Below are positions 23,333 to 33,149 of a stretch of 64,000 nucleotides of DNA, one piece after another. The position numbers and the translations under genes are program-made. Position 1 is the stretch's first letter. Each line of letters opens with the position of its first letter. The DNA comes from Actinoallomurus sp050942425. Its GTDB lineage: Bacteria; Actinomycetota; Actinomycetes; Streptosporangiales; Streptosporangiaceae. The notes below the pieces were generated by a model. That model searched no databases. It had not been told where the DNA came from and saw only the letters and a list, made by a program, of their open reading frames with translations. The stretch lies in contig NZ_CP192063.1 of the NCBI RefSeq assembly GCF_050942425.1, positions 8,990,001 through 9,054,000 on the forward strand. Direction: 5' to 3'.

Positions 23333-24666
23333 CTGAGTTCTTGTGGGGGGCCGCGACGGCCTCGTACCAGATCGAGGGCGCGGCGCGCGAGGACGGCCGG
23401 GTGCCGTCGATCTGGGACACCTACAGCCACACGCCGGGCCGGGTGCTGAACGGCGACACCGGCGACGTGGCCGCCGACCACTACCACCGGTGGCCGGAAG
23501 ACGTCGAGATCATGCGGGAGCTCGGCCTGGGGGCGTACCGCTTCTCCATCGCCTGGCCGCGCATCCACGACCAGCGCGGGATCGACTTCTACTCCCGGCT
23601 CGTCGACGCGCTGCTCGAGCGCGGGATCAAGCCGGTCGCCACCCTCTACCACTGGGACCTCCCCCAGGAGCTGGAGGACGCCGGCGGGTGGACGGCCCGC
23701 GACACCGCCTACCGGTTCGCCGAGTACGCCGAGCGGATCGGCGCGGCGCTCGGCGACCGCGTCCACCTGTGGACGACGCTGAACGAGCCGTGGTGCTCGG
23801 CGTTCCTCGGCTACGGCTCGGGCGTGCACGCGCCCGGCCGGACCGACCCGGTCGCCGCGCTGACCGCCGCGCACCACCTCAACCTCGCGCACGGCCTCGC
23901 CGCTCGCGTCCTGCCCGGCAACGTGTCGGTCACCCTCAACCTGCACCACGTCCGGGGCGAGGACGCCGACGCCGTTCGCCAGGTCGACGCCGTCGCCAAC
24001 CGCGTCTTCCTCGGCCCGATGCTGGACGGCGCCTACCCCGCCGACCTCCTCGACGACACCGAGCAGATCACCGACTGGTCGTTCGTCAAGGACGGCGACG
24101 AGGCGACCTGCAACGCGCCGCTCGAGGTGCTCGGGGTGAACTACTACGCGCCCACTCTCGTCCGGCGCTGGGACGGCGTGTCCTCCCGGGACACCACGGA
24201 CGGGCACGGCGACGGCACGGCGTCGCCGTGGGTGGGCTGCGACGACATCGACTTCGTGCGGCAGCCGGGCCCGTACACCGAGATGGGCTGGCCGATCGAC
24301 GCGACCGGCCTGACCGAGCTGCTGCTCCGAGTGCACCGCGACCACCCCGGCGTCCCGCTGATGATCACCGAGAACGGCGCGGCGTTCGACGACCGCGTCG
24401 ACGCGGACGGCCGGGTGCGCGACCAGCGCCGGATCGACTACCTGCGCGACCACTTCGCGGCGGTCGGGCGGGCGCGCGAGGCCGGAGCGGACGTACGCGG
24501 CTACTTCGTCTGGTCCTTGCTGGACAACTTCGAGTGGGCGTACGGCTATTCGAAGCGGTTCGGCATCGTGCACGTCGATTACGCGGCCCAGAAGCGCACC
24601 TGGAAGGACAGCGCGCACTGGTACCGCGACGTCATCGCGGACTCGCCTGAGGGTCCACGGCCGTAA
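23329..24666 (+). CDS. GH1 beta-glucosidase, cytoplasmic
   Basis: 445 residues, normal GH1 length, no signal peptide. N-terminal FLWGAATASYQIEGAAREDGRVPSIWDTYSH is the GH1 signature. Acid/base Glu153 lies in TTLNEPWC and nucleophile Glu348 in LMITENGAAF. C-terminal YFVWSLLDNFEWAYGYSKRFGIVHVDY is also typical. It overlaps the alpha-xylosidase gene by 4 bp, so the two enzymes are co-translated and can trim xyloglucan or cello-oligosaccharide backbones once xylose is removed. Last gene of the importer operon. Confidence 0.95.
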   Translation: MTEFLWGAATASYQIEGAAREDGRVPSIWDTYSHTPGRVLNGDTGDVAADHYHRWPEDVEIMRELGLGAYRFSIAWPRIHDQRGIDFYSRLVDALLERGIKPVATLYHWDLPQELEDAGGWTARDTAYRFAEYAERIGAALGDRVHLWTTLNEPWCSAFLGYGSGVHAPGRTDPVAALTAAHHLNLAHGLAARVLPGNVSVTLNLHHVRGEDADAVRQVDAVANRVFLGPMLDGAYPADLLDDTEQITDWSFVKDGDEATCNAPLEVLGVNYYAPTLVRRWDGVSSRDTTDGHGDGTASPWVGCDDIDFVRQPGPYTEMGWPIDATGLTELLLRVHRDHPGVPLMITENGAAFDDRVDADGRVRDQRRIDYLRDHFAAVGRAREAGADVRGYFVWSLLDNFEWAYGYSKRFGIVHVDYAAQKRTWKDSAHWYRDVIADSPEGPRP

Positions 24667-24696
24667 GGCCACCACTGTTCTTCGGGGGCACCGTTG

Positions 24697-24710
24697 TCGA
24701 AGCGCTTCGA
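24697..24710. promoter_or_regulatory. LacI operator, copy 3 (GH3 gene)
   Basis: TCGAAGCGCTTCGA (perfect, and extendable to the 16-bp GTCGAAGCGCTTCGAC) lies 20 bp before the GTG start of the GH3 gene, just ahead of its AGGAGG. Same site as at 16736. Confidence 0.85.
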
Positions 24711-24730
24711 CTAACAGGAGGTCGTAGCTA

Positions 24731-27691
24731 GTGAGATTCCGACCCCGGATATCCGTGATGCTCGGCGTGGCCATGGTGGCCTCGCTCGGGCTGACCGGTC
24801 CGGCCCATGCCAAAGAGACCTATCCCTTCCAGAACCCCCGCCTGCCACTCAAGACCCGCGTCGACGACCTGCTCAAACGGCTGACCGTCGACGAGAAGAT
24901 CTCTCTGCTGCACCAGTACGAGCCGGCCATCCCCCGGCTCGGGATCAAGCCGTTCAAGACCGGCACCGAGGGTCTGCACGGCGTCGCGTGGTCCACCGAC
25001 ATCCACAACAACGGCGCCGTCGTCACCGCGAACGGCACGGTGTTCCCGCAGGCCATCGGCCTGGCCTCGACGTGGAACCCCGCGCTGATCAAGAAGGTCG
25101 GCTCCGCCGTCGGCGACGAGGCGCGGGGCTTCAACTCCGTCAACCCCGACGTGTGGGGGCTCCAGCTCTGGGCGCCCGTCGTCAACCTGCTGCGCGACCC
25201 GCGCTGGGGCCGCAACGAGGAGGGCTACTCCGAGGACCCGTACCTCACCGGTGCGATCTCCACGGCGTACGGCTCCGGCATCGAGGGACCCGACAAGGAC
25301 CACCTCAAGGCCGCGCCCGTCCTCAAGCACTACCTGGCCAACAACAACGAGGTGAACCGCGACACCACCTCGTCGGACCTGCGTCCCCGGGTGAAGAACG
25401 AGTACGACGAGAAGGCCTTCTCCCCCGCCATCTCCGCGGACGCGGCGACGGGCGTGATGGCGTCGTACAACCTGGTCAACGGCCGGCCCAACACCGTCGA
25501 CCCCGACCTGAACGACGTAGTCCGCAAATGGACCAAGCGTGACCTGCTCAACGTCACCGACGCCGGCGCGCCGAACAACCTGACCGGCAGCGAGAAGTAC
25601 TACGCCACCCAGCCGGAGGCGGACGCCGCGCTCATCAAGGCCGGCCTGGACAGCTTCACGGTCGACGACACCAACGCCGGCCCGACCACCGCCGCGGTCA
25701 AGTCCGCGCTGTCGCAGGGCCTGCTGAAGCAGTCCGACCTGGACACCGCCGTGTCGCACATCCTGAGCCTGCGCGTCCGGCTCGGCGACTTCGACCCCGA
25801 CGGCGGCCCGTACGCCAAGATCGGCAAGTCGGTCATCAACAGCGCGGCCAACCAGGCGCTGGCCCGGCAGACCGCCGACCAGGCCGCCGTGCTGCTGAAG
25901 AACTCCGGGAACGCCCTGCCGCTGGACGCCGCGAAGACCAAGAAGGTCGCGGTGGTCGGCCCGCTGGAGAAGACCCTCTACACCGACTGGTACTCCGGCT
26001 CCCTGCCGTACAAGGTCACCCCGCTCGACGGGATCAAGCAGCGCCTCGGCGCGGGCGGCACCGTCACCGACAGCGAGGCGGCCGACCGGATCGCCCTCAA
26101 GGACACCAAGACCGGCAAGTACATCACCGCCGGGACCGGGGCGTCCGGGGCCGCGCTGAAGGAGAGCGCCACCAGCGCCGACACCACGGCCCAGTTCGAC
26201 GCGTTCGACTGGGGCCAGGGCAAGCTCACCCTGCGCAGCGTCGCCAACGGCAAGTACGCCGGCCGGTACAACTGGGGCGACACCATGGTCAACGACCAGG
26301 ACCAGCCGAACGGCTGGTTCGTCCAGCAGATGTTCTCGCTGGAGAAGCAGGACGACGGCGGCTACCTGCTCCGCTACTCCGGCTACGAGGCCGACGAGTC
26401 CTGGTTCGGCGACAAGAAGTACCTCAAGGCCTCCGACGACGGCACGCTCGTCCTCGCCACGAAGGCCGACGCCTCGCACTTCAGCAAGGACACGATCAGC
26501 AGCGGCGCGGACGAGGCGGTCAAGGCCGTCAAGGGCGCGGACGCGGCGGTCGTCGTGGTCGGCAGCATGCCGTTCATCAACGGCCGGGAGGCGCACGACC
26601 GTACGACGATGGCCCTCGCCGAGAGCCAGGAGAACCTAATCAAGGCGGTGCGGGCGGCCAACCCGAACACGGTCCTGGTCGTGGAGAACAGCTACCCGAC
26701 CACGCTCAACTGGGAGCAGGAGAACGTCCCGGCGATCCTGTGGACGACGCACGCGGGCGCGGAGACCGGGCACGCCCTCGCCGACACCCTCTTCGGCGAC
26801 AGCAACCCGGCCGGGCGGCTCACCCAGACCTGGTACCGCTCGGACAGCGGCCTGCCCGACATCCTCGACTACGACATCATCAAGTCGGACCGCACCTACC
26901 TGTACTACAAGGGCCAGACGCTCTACCCGTTCGGCTACGGCCTGTCGTACACGAGCTTCCGCTACGACGGGCTGCACGTGAGCAAGGCGGGCGGGCAGGT
27001 CACCGCGACCGTCCAGGTCACCAACACCGGCAAGCGCGCCGGTGACGAGGTCGTCCAGCTCTACACCCACCAGCGGACCTCGCGCGACAAGCAGCCGGTC
27101 AAGCAGCTGCGCGCGTTCCAGCGGGTGCACCTGGCCCCCGGGCAGACCACGAAGGCGCGGCTGACGTTCAACGTGTCCGACCTGGCGCACTGGGACGTCA
27201 CCCGCGGCAAGAACGTCGTGGAGACGAGCGCGTACGACGTGCTCGTCGGCTCGTCCTCGGCCGACATCCGGCAGCGGTCCAGCGTGCGCGTCCAGGGCGA
27301 GACCATCCCCGCGCGGAACCTCGCCGCCCAGACCCGCGCCGTCGACTTCGACGACTACAAGGGCGTGCGCCTCGTCGACGAGACGAAGGTGCGCGGGGAC
27401 GCGGTCGGCGCGGCCGACGGCACCTGGGTCGAGTTCGCCGGCGCGTCGCTCGGCTCGGGCGCGTCGACCTTCACCGCCTCGGCCGCCAAGGCGAGCACCG
27501 GCGACGGCTCGATCGAGGTCCGTCTCGACTCGCCCACCGGCCCGCTCGCCGGCACCGCGACGGTGTCGAGCACCGGAGACGTCTACAAGTACACGACCAC
27601 GACCGCCGCACTGCACGGCGCGACGGGCCGCCACGACGTCTACCTGGTGTTCCACGGCGACCTGCGGGTCAGCACCTTCTCGCTGAAGTAA
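24731..27691 (+). CDS. Secreted multi-domain GH3 beta-glucosidase/xylosidase
   Basis: 986 residues from GTG 24731 with AGGAGG upstream. A signal peptide (to about AHA, residue 27) precedes the GH3 barrel (VDDLLKRLTVDEKISLLHQYEPAIPRLGIKPFKTGTEGLHGVAW). Nucleophile Asp277 is in LNVTDAGAPNN. The second alpha/beta domain (AVLLKNSGNALPLD...) is interrupted at about 445-590 by an inserted beta-trefoil-like module (IALKDTKTGKYITAGTG ... DKKYLKASDDGTLVLATK). Then come a fibronectin III-like domain (about 745-835) and a C-terminal CBM6-like module (VDFDDYKGVRLVDETKVRG...). It likely trims beta-linked glucose or xylose outside the cell. Preceded by LacI operator copy 3. Confidence 0.9.
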   Translation: MRFRPRISVMLGVAMVASLGLTGPAHAKETYPFQNPRLPLKTRVDDLLKRLTVDEKISLLHQYEPAIPRLGIKPFKTGTEGLHGVAWSTDIHNNGAVVTANGTVFPQAIGLASTWNPALIKKVGSAVGDEARGFNSVNPDVWGLQLWAPVVNLLRDPRWGRNEEGYSEDPYLTGAISTAYGSGIEGPDKDHLKAAPVLKHYLANNNEVNRDTTSSDLRPRVKNEYDEKAFSPAISADAATGVMASYNLVNGRPNTVDPDLNDVVRKWTKRDLLNVTDAGAPNNLTGSEKYYATQPEADAALIKAGLDSFTVDDTNAGPTTAAVKSALSQGLLKQSDLDTAVSHILSLRVRLGDFDPDGGPYAKIGKSVINSAANQALARQTADQAAVLLKNSGNALPLDAAKTKKVAVVGPLEKTLYTDWYSGSLPYKVTPLDGIKQRLGAGGTVTDSEAADRIALKDTKTGKYITAGTGASGAALKESATSADTTAQFDAFDWGQGKLTLRSVANGKYAGRYNWGDTMVNDQDQPNGWFVQQMFSLEKQDDGGYLLRYSGYEADESWFGDKKYLKASDDGTLVLATKADASHFSKDTISSGADEAVKAVKGADAAVVVVGSMPFINGREAHDRTTMALAESQENLIKAVRAANPNTVLVVENSYPTTLNWEQENVPAILWTTHAGAETGHALADTLFGDSNPAGRLTQTWYRSDSGLPDILDYDIIKSDRTYLYYKGQTLYPFGYGLSYTSFRYDGLHVSKAGGQVTATVQVTNTGKRAGDEVVQLYTHQRTSRDKQPVKQLRAFQRVHLAPGQTTKARLTFNVSDLAHWDVTRGKNVVETSAYDVLVGSSSADIRQRSSVRVQGETIPARNLAAQTRAVDFDDYKGVRLVDETKVRGDAVGAADGTWVEFAGASLGSGASTFTASAAKASTGDGSIEVRLDSPTGPLAGTATVSSTGDVYKYTTTTAALHGATGRHDVYLVFHGDLRVSTFSLK

Positions 27692-27697
27692 GCGATC

Positions 27698-27729
27698 GCG
27701 GCCGCCGTCCCGTCCGCGGCGGCGGCCGC
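27698..27729 (+). terminator. Terminator after GH3
   Basis: GCGGCCGCCG (27698-27707) pairs with CGGCGGCCGC (27720-27729), 6 bp after the GH3 stop. The remaining 96 bp before the GH2 gene are GC-rich with no operator matching the other three. Confidence 0.7.
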
Positions 27730-27825
27730 CACCAGCGGGGGCGCCCCGTCCCAGCCCCAGGAACGCGGGGCGGGGCGTCCCGTCCATCGGGGGATGACCG
27801 ATCCGGCGCTCATCGCAGGAGCACC

Positions 27826-30270
27826 ATGGTGCGTCCAGTTCATCCGAAACTTCTCTCCGCCTTCTTCACTGTCCTCATCCTCTGCCTGGGGCTCGCCACC
27901 CCTGTTCACGCGGCCGTCGGCCCGGCACCGTCCGCCCGTACCGTCGTCGACCTCGATCATGGCTGGCGCTTCCACCAGGGCGACGTCGCCGGCGCGGAGG
28001 CGCCCGGCCACGACGACTCCGGCTGGGAGTCCGTGTCCGTCCCGCACACGTGGAACGCCCGCGACGGCGAGGACGGCGGCAACGACTACTACCGCGGCCC
28101 CGGCTGGTACCGCCGCACCGTGCGGATCCCCGCCGGCCGTGTCTTCCTCCAGTTCGACGGCGCGACGATCGTCAGCGACGTGTGGGTGAACGGCCGTAAG
28201 GCCGGGCACCACGCCGGCGGGTACGCGGCGTTCCGCTTCGACGTCACCGGGCTGGCCGCGCCGGGGACCGACGCGACCGTCGCGGTGCGGGTCGACAACT
28301 CCACCAACGCGGACGTGCTGCCGCTCGGCGGTGACTTCACGGTGTTCGGCGGGCTGACCCGCGACGTCCACCTGCTGGTGACCGGCCCCGTGCACGTCGA
28401 CGCGCTCGACTACGGAGGCCCCGGCGTCTACGTGCGGCAGACCGTCAACGGTATGGGCACCGTCCGCGCGGCCTCCGCGAACCTGGCCGTCACCACCCGG
28501 GTCGCCAACGACACGGCGGAACCGGTCCGGGCGAAGGTCCGCACGGTGATCACCGACGCCGCGCACCGCACGGTCGCCACGGCCTCCGGCCACGTCGACG
28601 TCGGGCCCGGCGCCGTGGTCCCGGTCGTGCAGAACGCCTCGGTGACCGAGCCCCACCTCTGGAACGGCCGGCCGGACCCGTACCTGTACACGGCCCGCGC
28701 CGAGGTGTCCTACGGCGGGCACACCGACGTCGTCACCGTCCCGCTCGGCATCCGCACGGTCGCCGTCGACGCGAACCGCGGCTTCCTGCTGAACGGGCGG
28801 CCGTACGCCGTGCACGGGGTCGACCTGCACGGCATGCGGGCGGGCGAGGGCTCGGCGATGAGCGCCTCGGACGTCGACCAGGACTTCGGCCTGATCGACC
28901 GGCTCGGCGCGACCGGCGTCCGGCTGGTCCACTACCAGCACGGGCAGCGGATCTACGACCTCGCGGACCGGCGTGGCATCGTTCTGTGGACCGAGATCCC
29001 GAACCTCGCCTCGATCACCGTCTCCGACGCCTTCTTCGCCAACGCGCGGCAGCAACTGCTCGAGCTGATCCGGCAGAACGAGCAGCACGCCGCCGTGGCG
29101 GTGTGGGGCATCGGCAACGAGCTGTACACCAGCAGCGCCGACGCGAACCGGCTGCTCGGCGACCTCGCGGCGACGGTGCGGGCCGAGGATCCGTCCCGGC
29201 CGTCGACGTACGCGACCTGCTGCTTCTCCGACACCGACCCGATCGCGAACCACTCGGCGACGATCGGCTACAACCGCTACTTCGGCTGGTACGGCGGGTC
29301 GTTCTCCGACATCGGGCCGTGGGCCGACGGGCTGCACGCCCAGGACCCGGCGCGGAAGATCGCGGTCAGCGAGTACGGCGCGGGCGCGAGCGTGGTCGAG
29401 CAGCAGACGGACCCGGCCGCTCCGGTTCCGGCGAGCCACTTCCATCCCGAGGAGTGGCAGGCGCTGTATCACGAGGAGAACTGGCGGCAGTTGCGGAGCC
29501 GCACCTACCTGTGGGGGACGTTCGTCTGGCAGATGTTCGACTCGGCCGTGGACGGCCGTGACGAGGGCGACCGGCCGGGCCTGAACGACAAGGGCCTGGT
29601 CACCGCCGACCGGAAGATCGCCAAGGACGCCTACTACTGGTACCAGGCGAACTGGTCGTCCGCGCCGGTCGTGCACATCGCCCAGCGGCGTGACACCCCG
29701 CGCTTCACGCCGGCGACGGACGTCAAGGTGTACGCCGACACCCGTTCGGTGAGCCTGTCGCTGAACGGCGTCCCGCTCGGCAGCCGGACTCCGGAGGACC
29801 ACATCGCGACCTGGTCCGGTGTGACGCTCAAGCCGGGCGCGAACGTCCTCGAGGCGCGTTCGGGCGGCACGACCGACCGGGTCACCTGGCTGCTCGACAC
29901 CTCCACGGGCGCCACCACGGTCGACGCCGACGCGACCGACCCGCACGCGTCCGACGGCCGGGTCCTCCGTACGGCCGGGCGGGCGTACCGCGAGGGCACC
30001 TTCGCCTACCGCTTCCCGGTCGCGAACGGCACGTACGACGTCGACCTGGCGTTCGCCGAGCCGGACCGTTCGGGGGTCTTCAACGTGAACGCCGAACGGC
30101 AGCGCGTCATCAAGAGCCTCGACGTCCGCGCCGAGGTCGGCGTCAGGGCACCCCTGCACAAGACCTTCACCGTCCAGGTGACCGACGGCGTACTCGACCT
30201 GGAGTTCGTCCCCCAGGCCGGGGAGGCCGTCGTCTCGCACATCACCGCCACCCGGAGGTCCGGCCAGTGA
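27826..30270 (+). CDS. Secreted GH2 beta-galactosidase
   Basis: 814 residues with a signal peptide (LLSAFFTVLILCLGLATPVHA). Jelly-roll sugar-binding domain (RTVVDLDHGWRFHQGD ... VSVPHTWNARDG ... GGNDYYRGPGWYRRTV), Ig-like domain, then TIM barrel. Acid/base Glu432 is in VWGIGNELYTS and nucleophile Glu516 in VSEYGAGAS. The C-terminus is malectin-like (GTFAYRFPVANGTYDVDLAFAEPDRSGVFNVNAE), a carbohydrate-binding add-on. Likely removes beta-galactosyl residues outside the cell. It overlaps the GH35 gene by 4 bp (GTGA), so two different galactosidase families are made together. GH2 also includes glucuronidases and mannosidases, so specificity needs assay. Confidence 0.88.
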   Translation: MVRPVHPKLLSAFFTVLILCLGLATPVHAAVGPAPSARTVVDLDHGWRFHQGDVAGAEAPGHDDSGWESVSVPHTWNARDGEDGGNDYYRGPGWYRRTVRIPAGRVFLQFDGATIVSDVWVNGRKAGHHAGGYAAFRFDVTGLAAPGTDATVAVRVDNSTNADVLPLGGDFTVFGGLTRDVHLLVTGPVHVDALDYGGPGVYVRQTVNGMGTVRAASANLAVTTRVANDTAEPVRAKVRTVITDAAHRTVATASGHVDVGPGAVVPVVQNASVTEPHLWNGRPDPYLYTARAEVSYGGHTDVVTVPLGIRTVAVDANRGFLLNGRPYAVHGVDLHGMRAGEGSAMSASDVDQDFGLIDRLGATGVRLVHYQHGQRIYDLADRRGIVLWTEIPNLASITVSDAFFANARQQLLELIRQNEQHAAVAVWGIGNELYTSSADANRLLGDLAATVRAEDPSRPSTYATCCFSDTDPIANHSATIGYNRYFGWYGGSFSDIGPWADGLHAQDPARKIAVSEYGAGASVVEQQTDPAAPVPASHFHPEEWQALYHEENWRQLRSRTYLWGTFVWQMFDSAVDGRDEGDRPGLNDKGLVTADRKIAKDAYYWYQANWSSAPVVHIAQRRDTPRFTPATDVKVYADTRSVSLSLNGVPLGSRTPEDHIATWSGVTLKPGANVLEARSGGTTDRVTWLLDTSTGATTVDADATDPHASDGRVLRTAGRAYREGTFAYRFPVANGTYDVDLAFAEPDRSGVFNVNAERQRVIKSLDVRAEVGVRAPLHKTFTVQVTDGVLDLEFVPQAGEAVVSHITATRRSGQ

Positions 30271-33143
30271 GAGCCAGACTGTTGACCCTGTTCACCGCGA
30301 TCGCCACGGTTCTGGCGATCGTCCTCCCCACGTCTCCCCCGGCCGCGTCGGCCGCCGCCGCGCCCCGGCACCGGGTGACGTACGACCACTACTCCGTCTC
30401 GATCGACGGGCAGCGCGTGCTGCTGCGGTCCGCCGAGTTCCACTACTACCGGCTGCCCAGCCCCGACCTGTGGCGCGACGTGCTGGAGAAGTACAAGGCG
30501 GCCGGGTTCAACACCGTCTCGCTGTACTTCGACTGGGCGTACCACTCCCCCAAGGCCGGGGTGTACGACTTCACCGGCGTCCGTGACGTGAACCGCCTGC
30601 TGACCGTCGCCCAGCAGGCCGGGCTGTACGTCATCGCGCGCCCGGGGCCGTACATCAACGCCGAGACCACCGGCGGCGGCTTCCCCGCGTGGCTGAAGAA
30701 CGTGCCCGGACGGGCCCGCAGCAGCTCACCCGGCTACACCGCCGCGTACCGCGACTGGCTCGGCCACATCAACAAGATCATCGCGCCGCACCAGATCACC
30801 CGCGGCGGCTCGGTGATCCTCTACAACGTCGAGAACGAATATGCGATGAACACCGACGCGGCGTACATGGAGGACATCCAGAAGAAGGCGCGCGCCGACG
30901 GCATCGACGTGCCGACGATGACCAACGACTGTTGCGACGCCGCCTCGTGGACCTCCACCTGGGCGTCGGGGCAGGGCGCGGTGCAGATCCCGGGCGTGGA
31001 CGACTACCCGCAGGGCTTCGACTGTGCCAACGCCGACACGAGCTGGGGGCCGTGGGGCGCGGGCCTGACCGAGCGGCTGCGCGACGACACCCCGGTGTTC
31101 GCCGCGGAGTACCAGGGCGGCTCGATCGACCCGGACAACGCCGGCATGGACAAGTGCCGGGAGCTGACCGGCCCGAAGTTCATGAAGTTCTTCTACAAGT
31201 CGAACCTCATCGCGTCCGGCGCGACGGCGTTCAACTACTACATGGGCTTCGGAGGCACCAACTGGGGCTGGCTGGCCCAGCCGAACGATGTCTACACCTC
31301 CTACGACTACGGCTCGGCGATCACCGAGAACCGGCTGCTGAGCGACAAGTACGACGAGTTCAAGCGGCAGAACTCCTTCCTTGCCTCGGTCGCGCCGCTG
31401 ACGAAGACCGACCCGGTCACCGCTCCGGCGTCCTCGGACAAGGCGATCGAGACGGTCGCGCGGGCCAACCCGGACACGCACACGCAGTTCGTGCTCGTCC
31501 GGCACAGTGACCACGCGGCGACCACCGACGACTCGGCCACGCTCGACTGGACCACACCGGACGGCCACTACTCCGTGCCGGTACGGGTCAAGGGCCGGGA
31601 CGCCAAGGTGCTGATCGCCGGGTACGACCTGGGCGGCCAGCGGCTCGTCTGGTCGAACTCCGAGCTCATGACGCATGTGGCCGCCGGCGGACGGGACGTC
31701 GCGGTGCTGTACGGCACCGACGGCACGCAGGGCTCCACGGTGCTGCGCTACTCCTCCCAGCCGACCGTGCAGGTCCTCGCCGGTTCGGTGAAGTCGTCGT
31801 ACTCCGGAGGTGACCTCCGGCTCGACTACACCCACTCCGGGCTCGCCCGCGTGCTGATCAGCGGCGGCGGACGCCGCCCGCTGCTGCTCCTGCTCGGCAC
31901 CGACGCCGAGGCGGCGAAGTTCTGGCAGGCCGGTCCGGCGCTCGTGCGCGGCACGTCGCTCGTCCGCTCCGCCACCGTGGCCGGGGCGACCGCGTACCTG
32001 CGCGCCGACACCGCCAAGGTCGAGGACGTCGAGGTGTTCGCCGACGCCGGCCGCCTCGTGGTGAACGGCTCGCCGGTACGGACGCGGGTGACCGCGAGCG
32101 GGTCGCTGCTGGGCACGCTGCCCGGCCCGGAGGCCGTCCACCTGCCCGCGCTGACCGGCTGGCGGTCGAAGACGGAGGCGCCCGAGGCGCAGCCCGGCTT
32201 CGACGACTCCGGCTGGGTGAGCGCGAGCAAGACGACGACCGAGAGCCCGCTGAAGCCGAAGACCCCGACCGTGCTGTACGCCGACGACTACGGCTACCAC
32301 TACGGCGACGTGTGGTATCGCGGACGGTTCACCGGCACCGGCGGGGAGACGAAGGTGTCGCTGAACGCCTTCACCGGCAAGCGCGGCTCCTACCTCGTCT
32401 GGCTGAACGGCCGGTACCTCGGCTCGGCCATGGGCGGCGTCCAGGCCGACTCCGACTCGCCGGTCAACCCCGACCCGGGTCGCGGTGACTTCACGATCCC
32501 GGCGGGCCTGGTGAAGGCCGGGCAGCCGGCCGTCCTGTCGGTGCTCGTGGAGAACCAGGGCCACAACGACGACTGGATCGCCGACGACAACCGGTTCAAG
32601 CAGCCGCGCGGCCTGTACGGCGCGTCCGTCGAGGGCTCGACCGCCCCGATCTCCTGGAAGATCCAGGGTGTTGCGGGAGGTGAGAACCTCGTCGACCGGA
32701 CGCGCGGCCCGCTGAACAACGGCGGCCTGTACGGCGAGCGCGCGGGCTGGCACCTGCCCGCCTACGACAACCGGTCCTGGACGGCGGGCAACGCCTCCCA
32801 GGTCGCGCCCGGCGTGACCTGGCAGCGCACCTCCTTCCGCCTCGACCTGCCGAAGGGCCAGGACGTGCCGATCGTCCTGCGCTTCGGCGGCCCGGTCGGC
32901 AAGGGCTACCGCGTCCAGATCTTCCTCAACGGCTGGAACCTCGGCCAGTACGGCGGCGACATCGGCCCGCAGACCGACTTCACGCTGCCCGCCGGCCTGC
33001 TGAGGCAGCACGGCCGCAACACCCTCGCCCTCGCCGTCGTCGCCCGCACCGACGCGACGCCCGCACCGGTGAGCCTGGTCGCGCTCGACAACGAGCGCGG
33101 CGGCGTGCCGGTGTCCGACGTTCCCTCCCCCTCCCCCCGCTGA
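30267..33143 (+). CDS. Secreted GH35 beta-galactosidase
   Basis: 958 residues from GTG 30267 with GGAGG upstream, overlapping the GH2 stop. Signal peptide to about ASA (residue 29). The GH35 barrel is clear: LRSAEFHYYRLPSPDLWRDVLEKYKAAGFNTVSLYFDW, VIARPGPYINAETTGGGFP, acid/base Glu191 in YNVENEYAM and nucleophile Glu281 in FAAEYQGGS. Several beta-sandwich domains follow (LacA type), the last ones jelly-roll galactose-binding folds. GH35 enzymes of this size remove terminal beta-galactose from plant polysaccharides including xyloglucan side chains. Confidence 0.93.
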   Translation: MRARLLTLFTAIATVLAIVLPTSPPAASAAAAPRHRVTYDHYSVSIDGQRVLLRSAEFHYYRLPSPDLWRDVLEKYKAAGFNTVSLYFDWAYHSPKAGVYDFTGVRDVNRLLTVAQQAGLYVIARPGPYINAETTGGGFPAWLKNVPGRARSSSPGYTAAYRDWLGHINKIIAPHQITRGGSVILYNVENEYAMNTDAAYMEDIQKKARADGIDVPTMTNDCCDAASWTSTWASGQGAVQIPGVDDYPQGFDCANADTSWGPWGAGLTERLRDDTPVFAAEYQGGSIDPDNAGMDKCRELTGPKFMKFFYKSNLIASGATAFNYYMGFGGTNWGWLAQPNDVYTSYDYGSAITENRLLSDKYDEFKRQNSFLASVAPLTKTDPVTAPASSDKAIETVARANPDTHTQFVLVRHSDHAATTDDSATLDWTTPDGHYSVPVRVKGRDAKVLIAGYDLGGQRLVWSNSELMTHVAAGGRDVAVLYGTDGTQGSTVLRYSSQPTVQVLAGSVKSSYSGGDLRLDYTHSGLARVLISGGGRRPLLLLLGTDAEAAKFWQAGPALVRGTSLVRSATVAGATAYLRADTAKVEDVEVFADAGRLVVNGSPVRTRVTASGSLLGTLPGPEAVHLPALTGWRSKTEAPEAQPGFDDSGWVSASKTTTESPLKPKTPTVLYADDYGYHYGDVWYRGRFTGTGGETKVSLNAFTGKRGSYLVWLNGRYLGSAMGGVQADSDSPVNPDPGRGDFTIPAGLVKAGQPAVLSVLVENQGHNDDWIADDNRFKQPRGLYGASVEGSTAPISWKIQGVAGGENLVDRTRGPLNNGGLYGERAGWHLPAYDNRSWTAGNASQVAPGVTWQRTSFRLDLPKGQDVPIVLRFGGPVGKGYRVQIFLNGWNLGQYGGDIGPQTDFTLPAGLLRQHGRNTLALAVVARTDATPAPVSLVALDNERGGVPVSDVPSPSPR

Positions 33144-33149
33144 TCTCCA

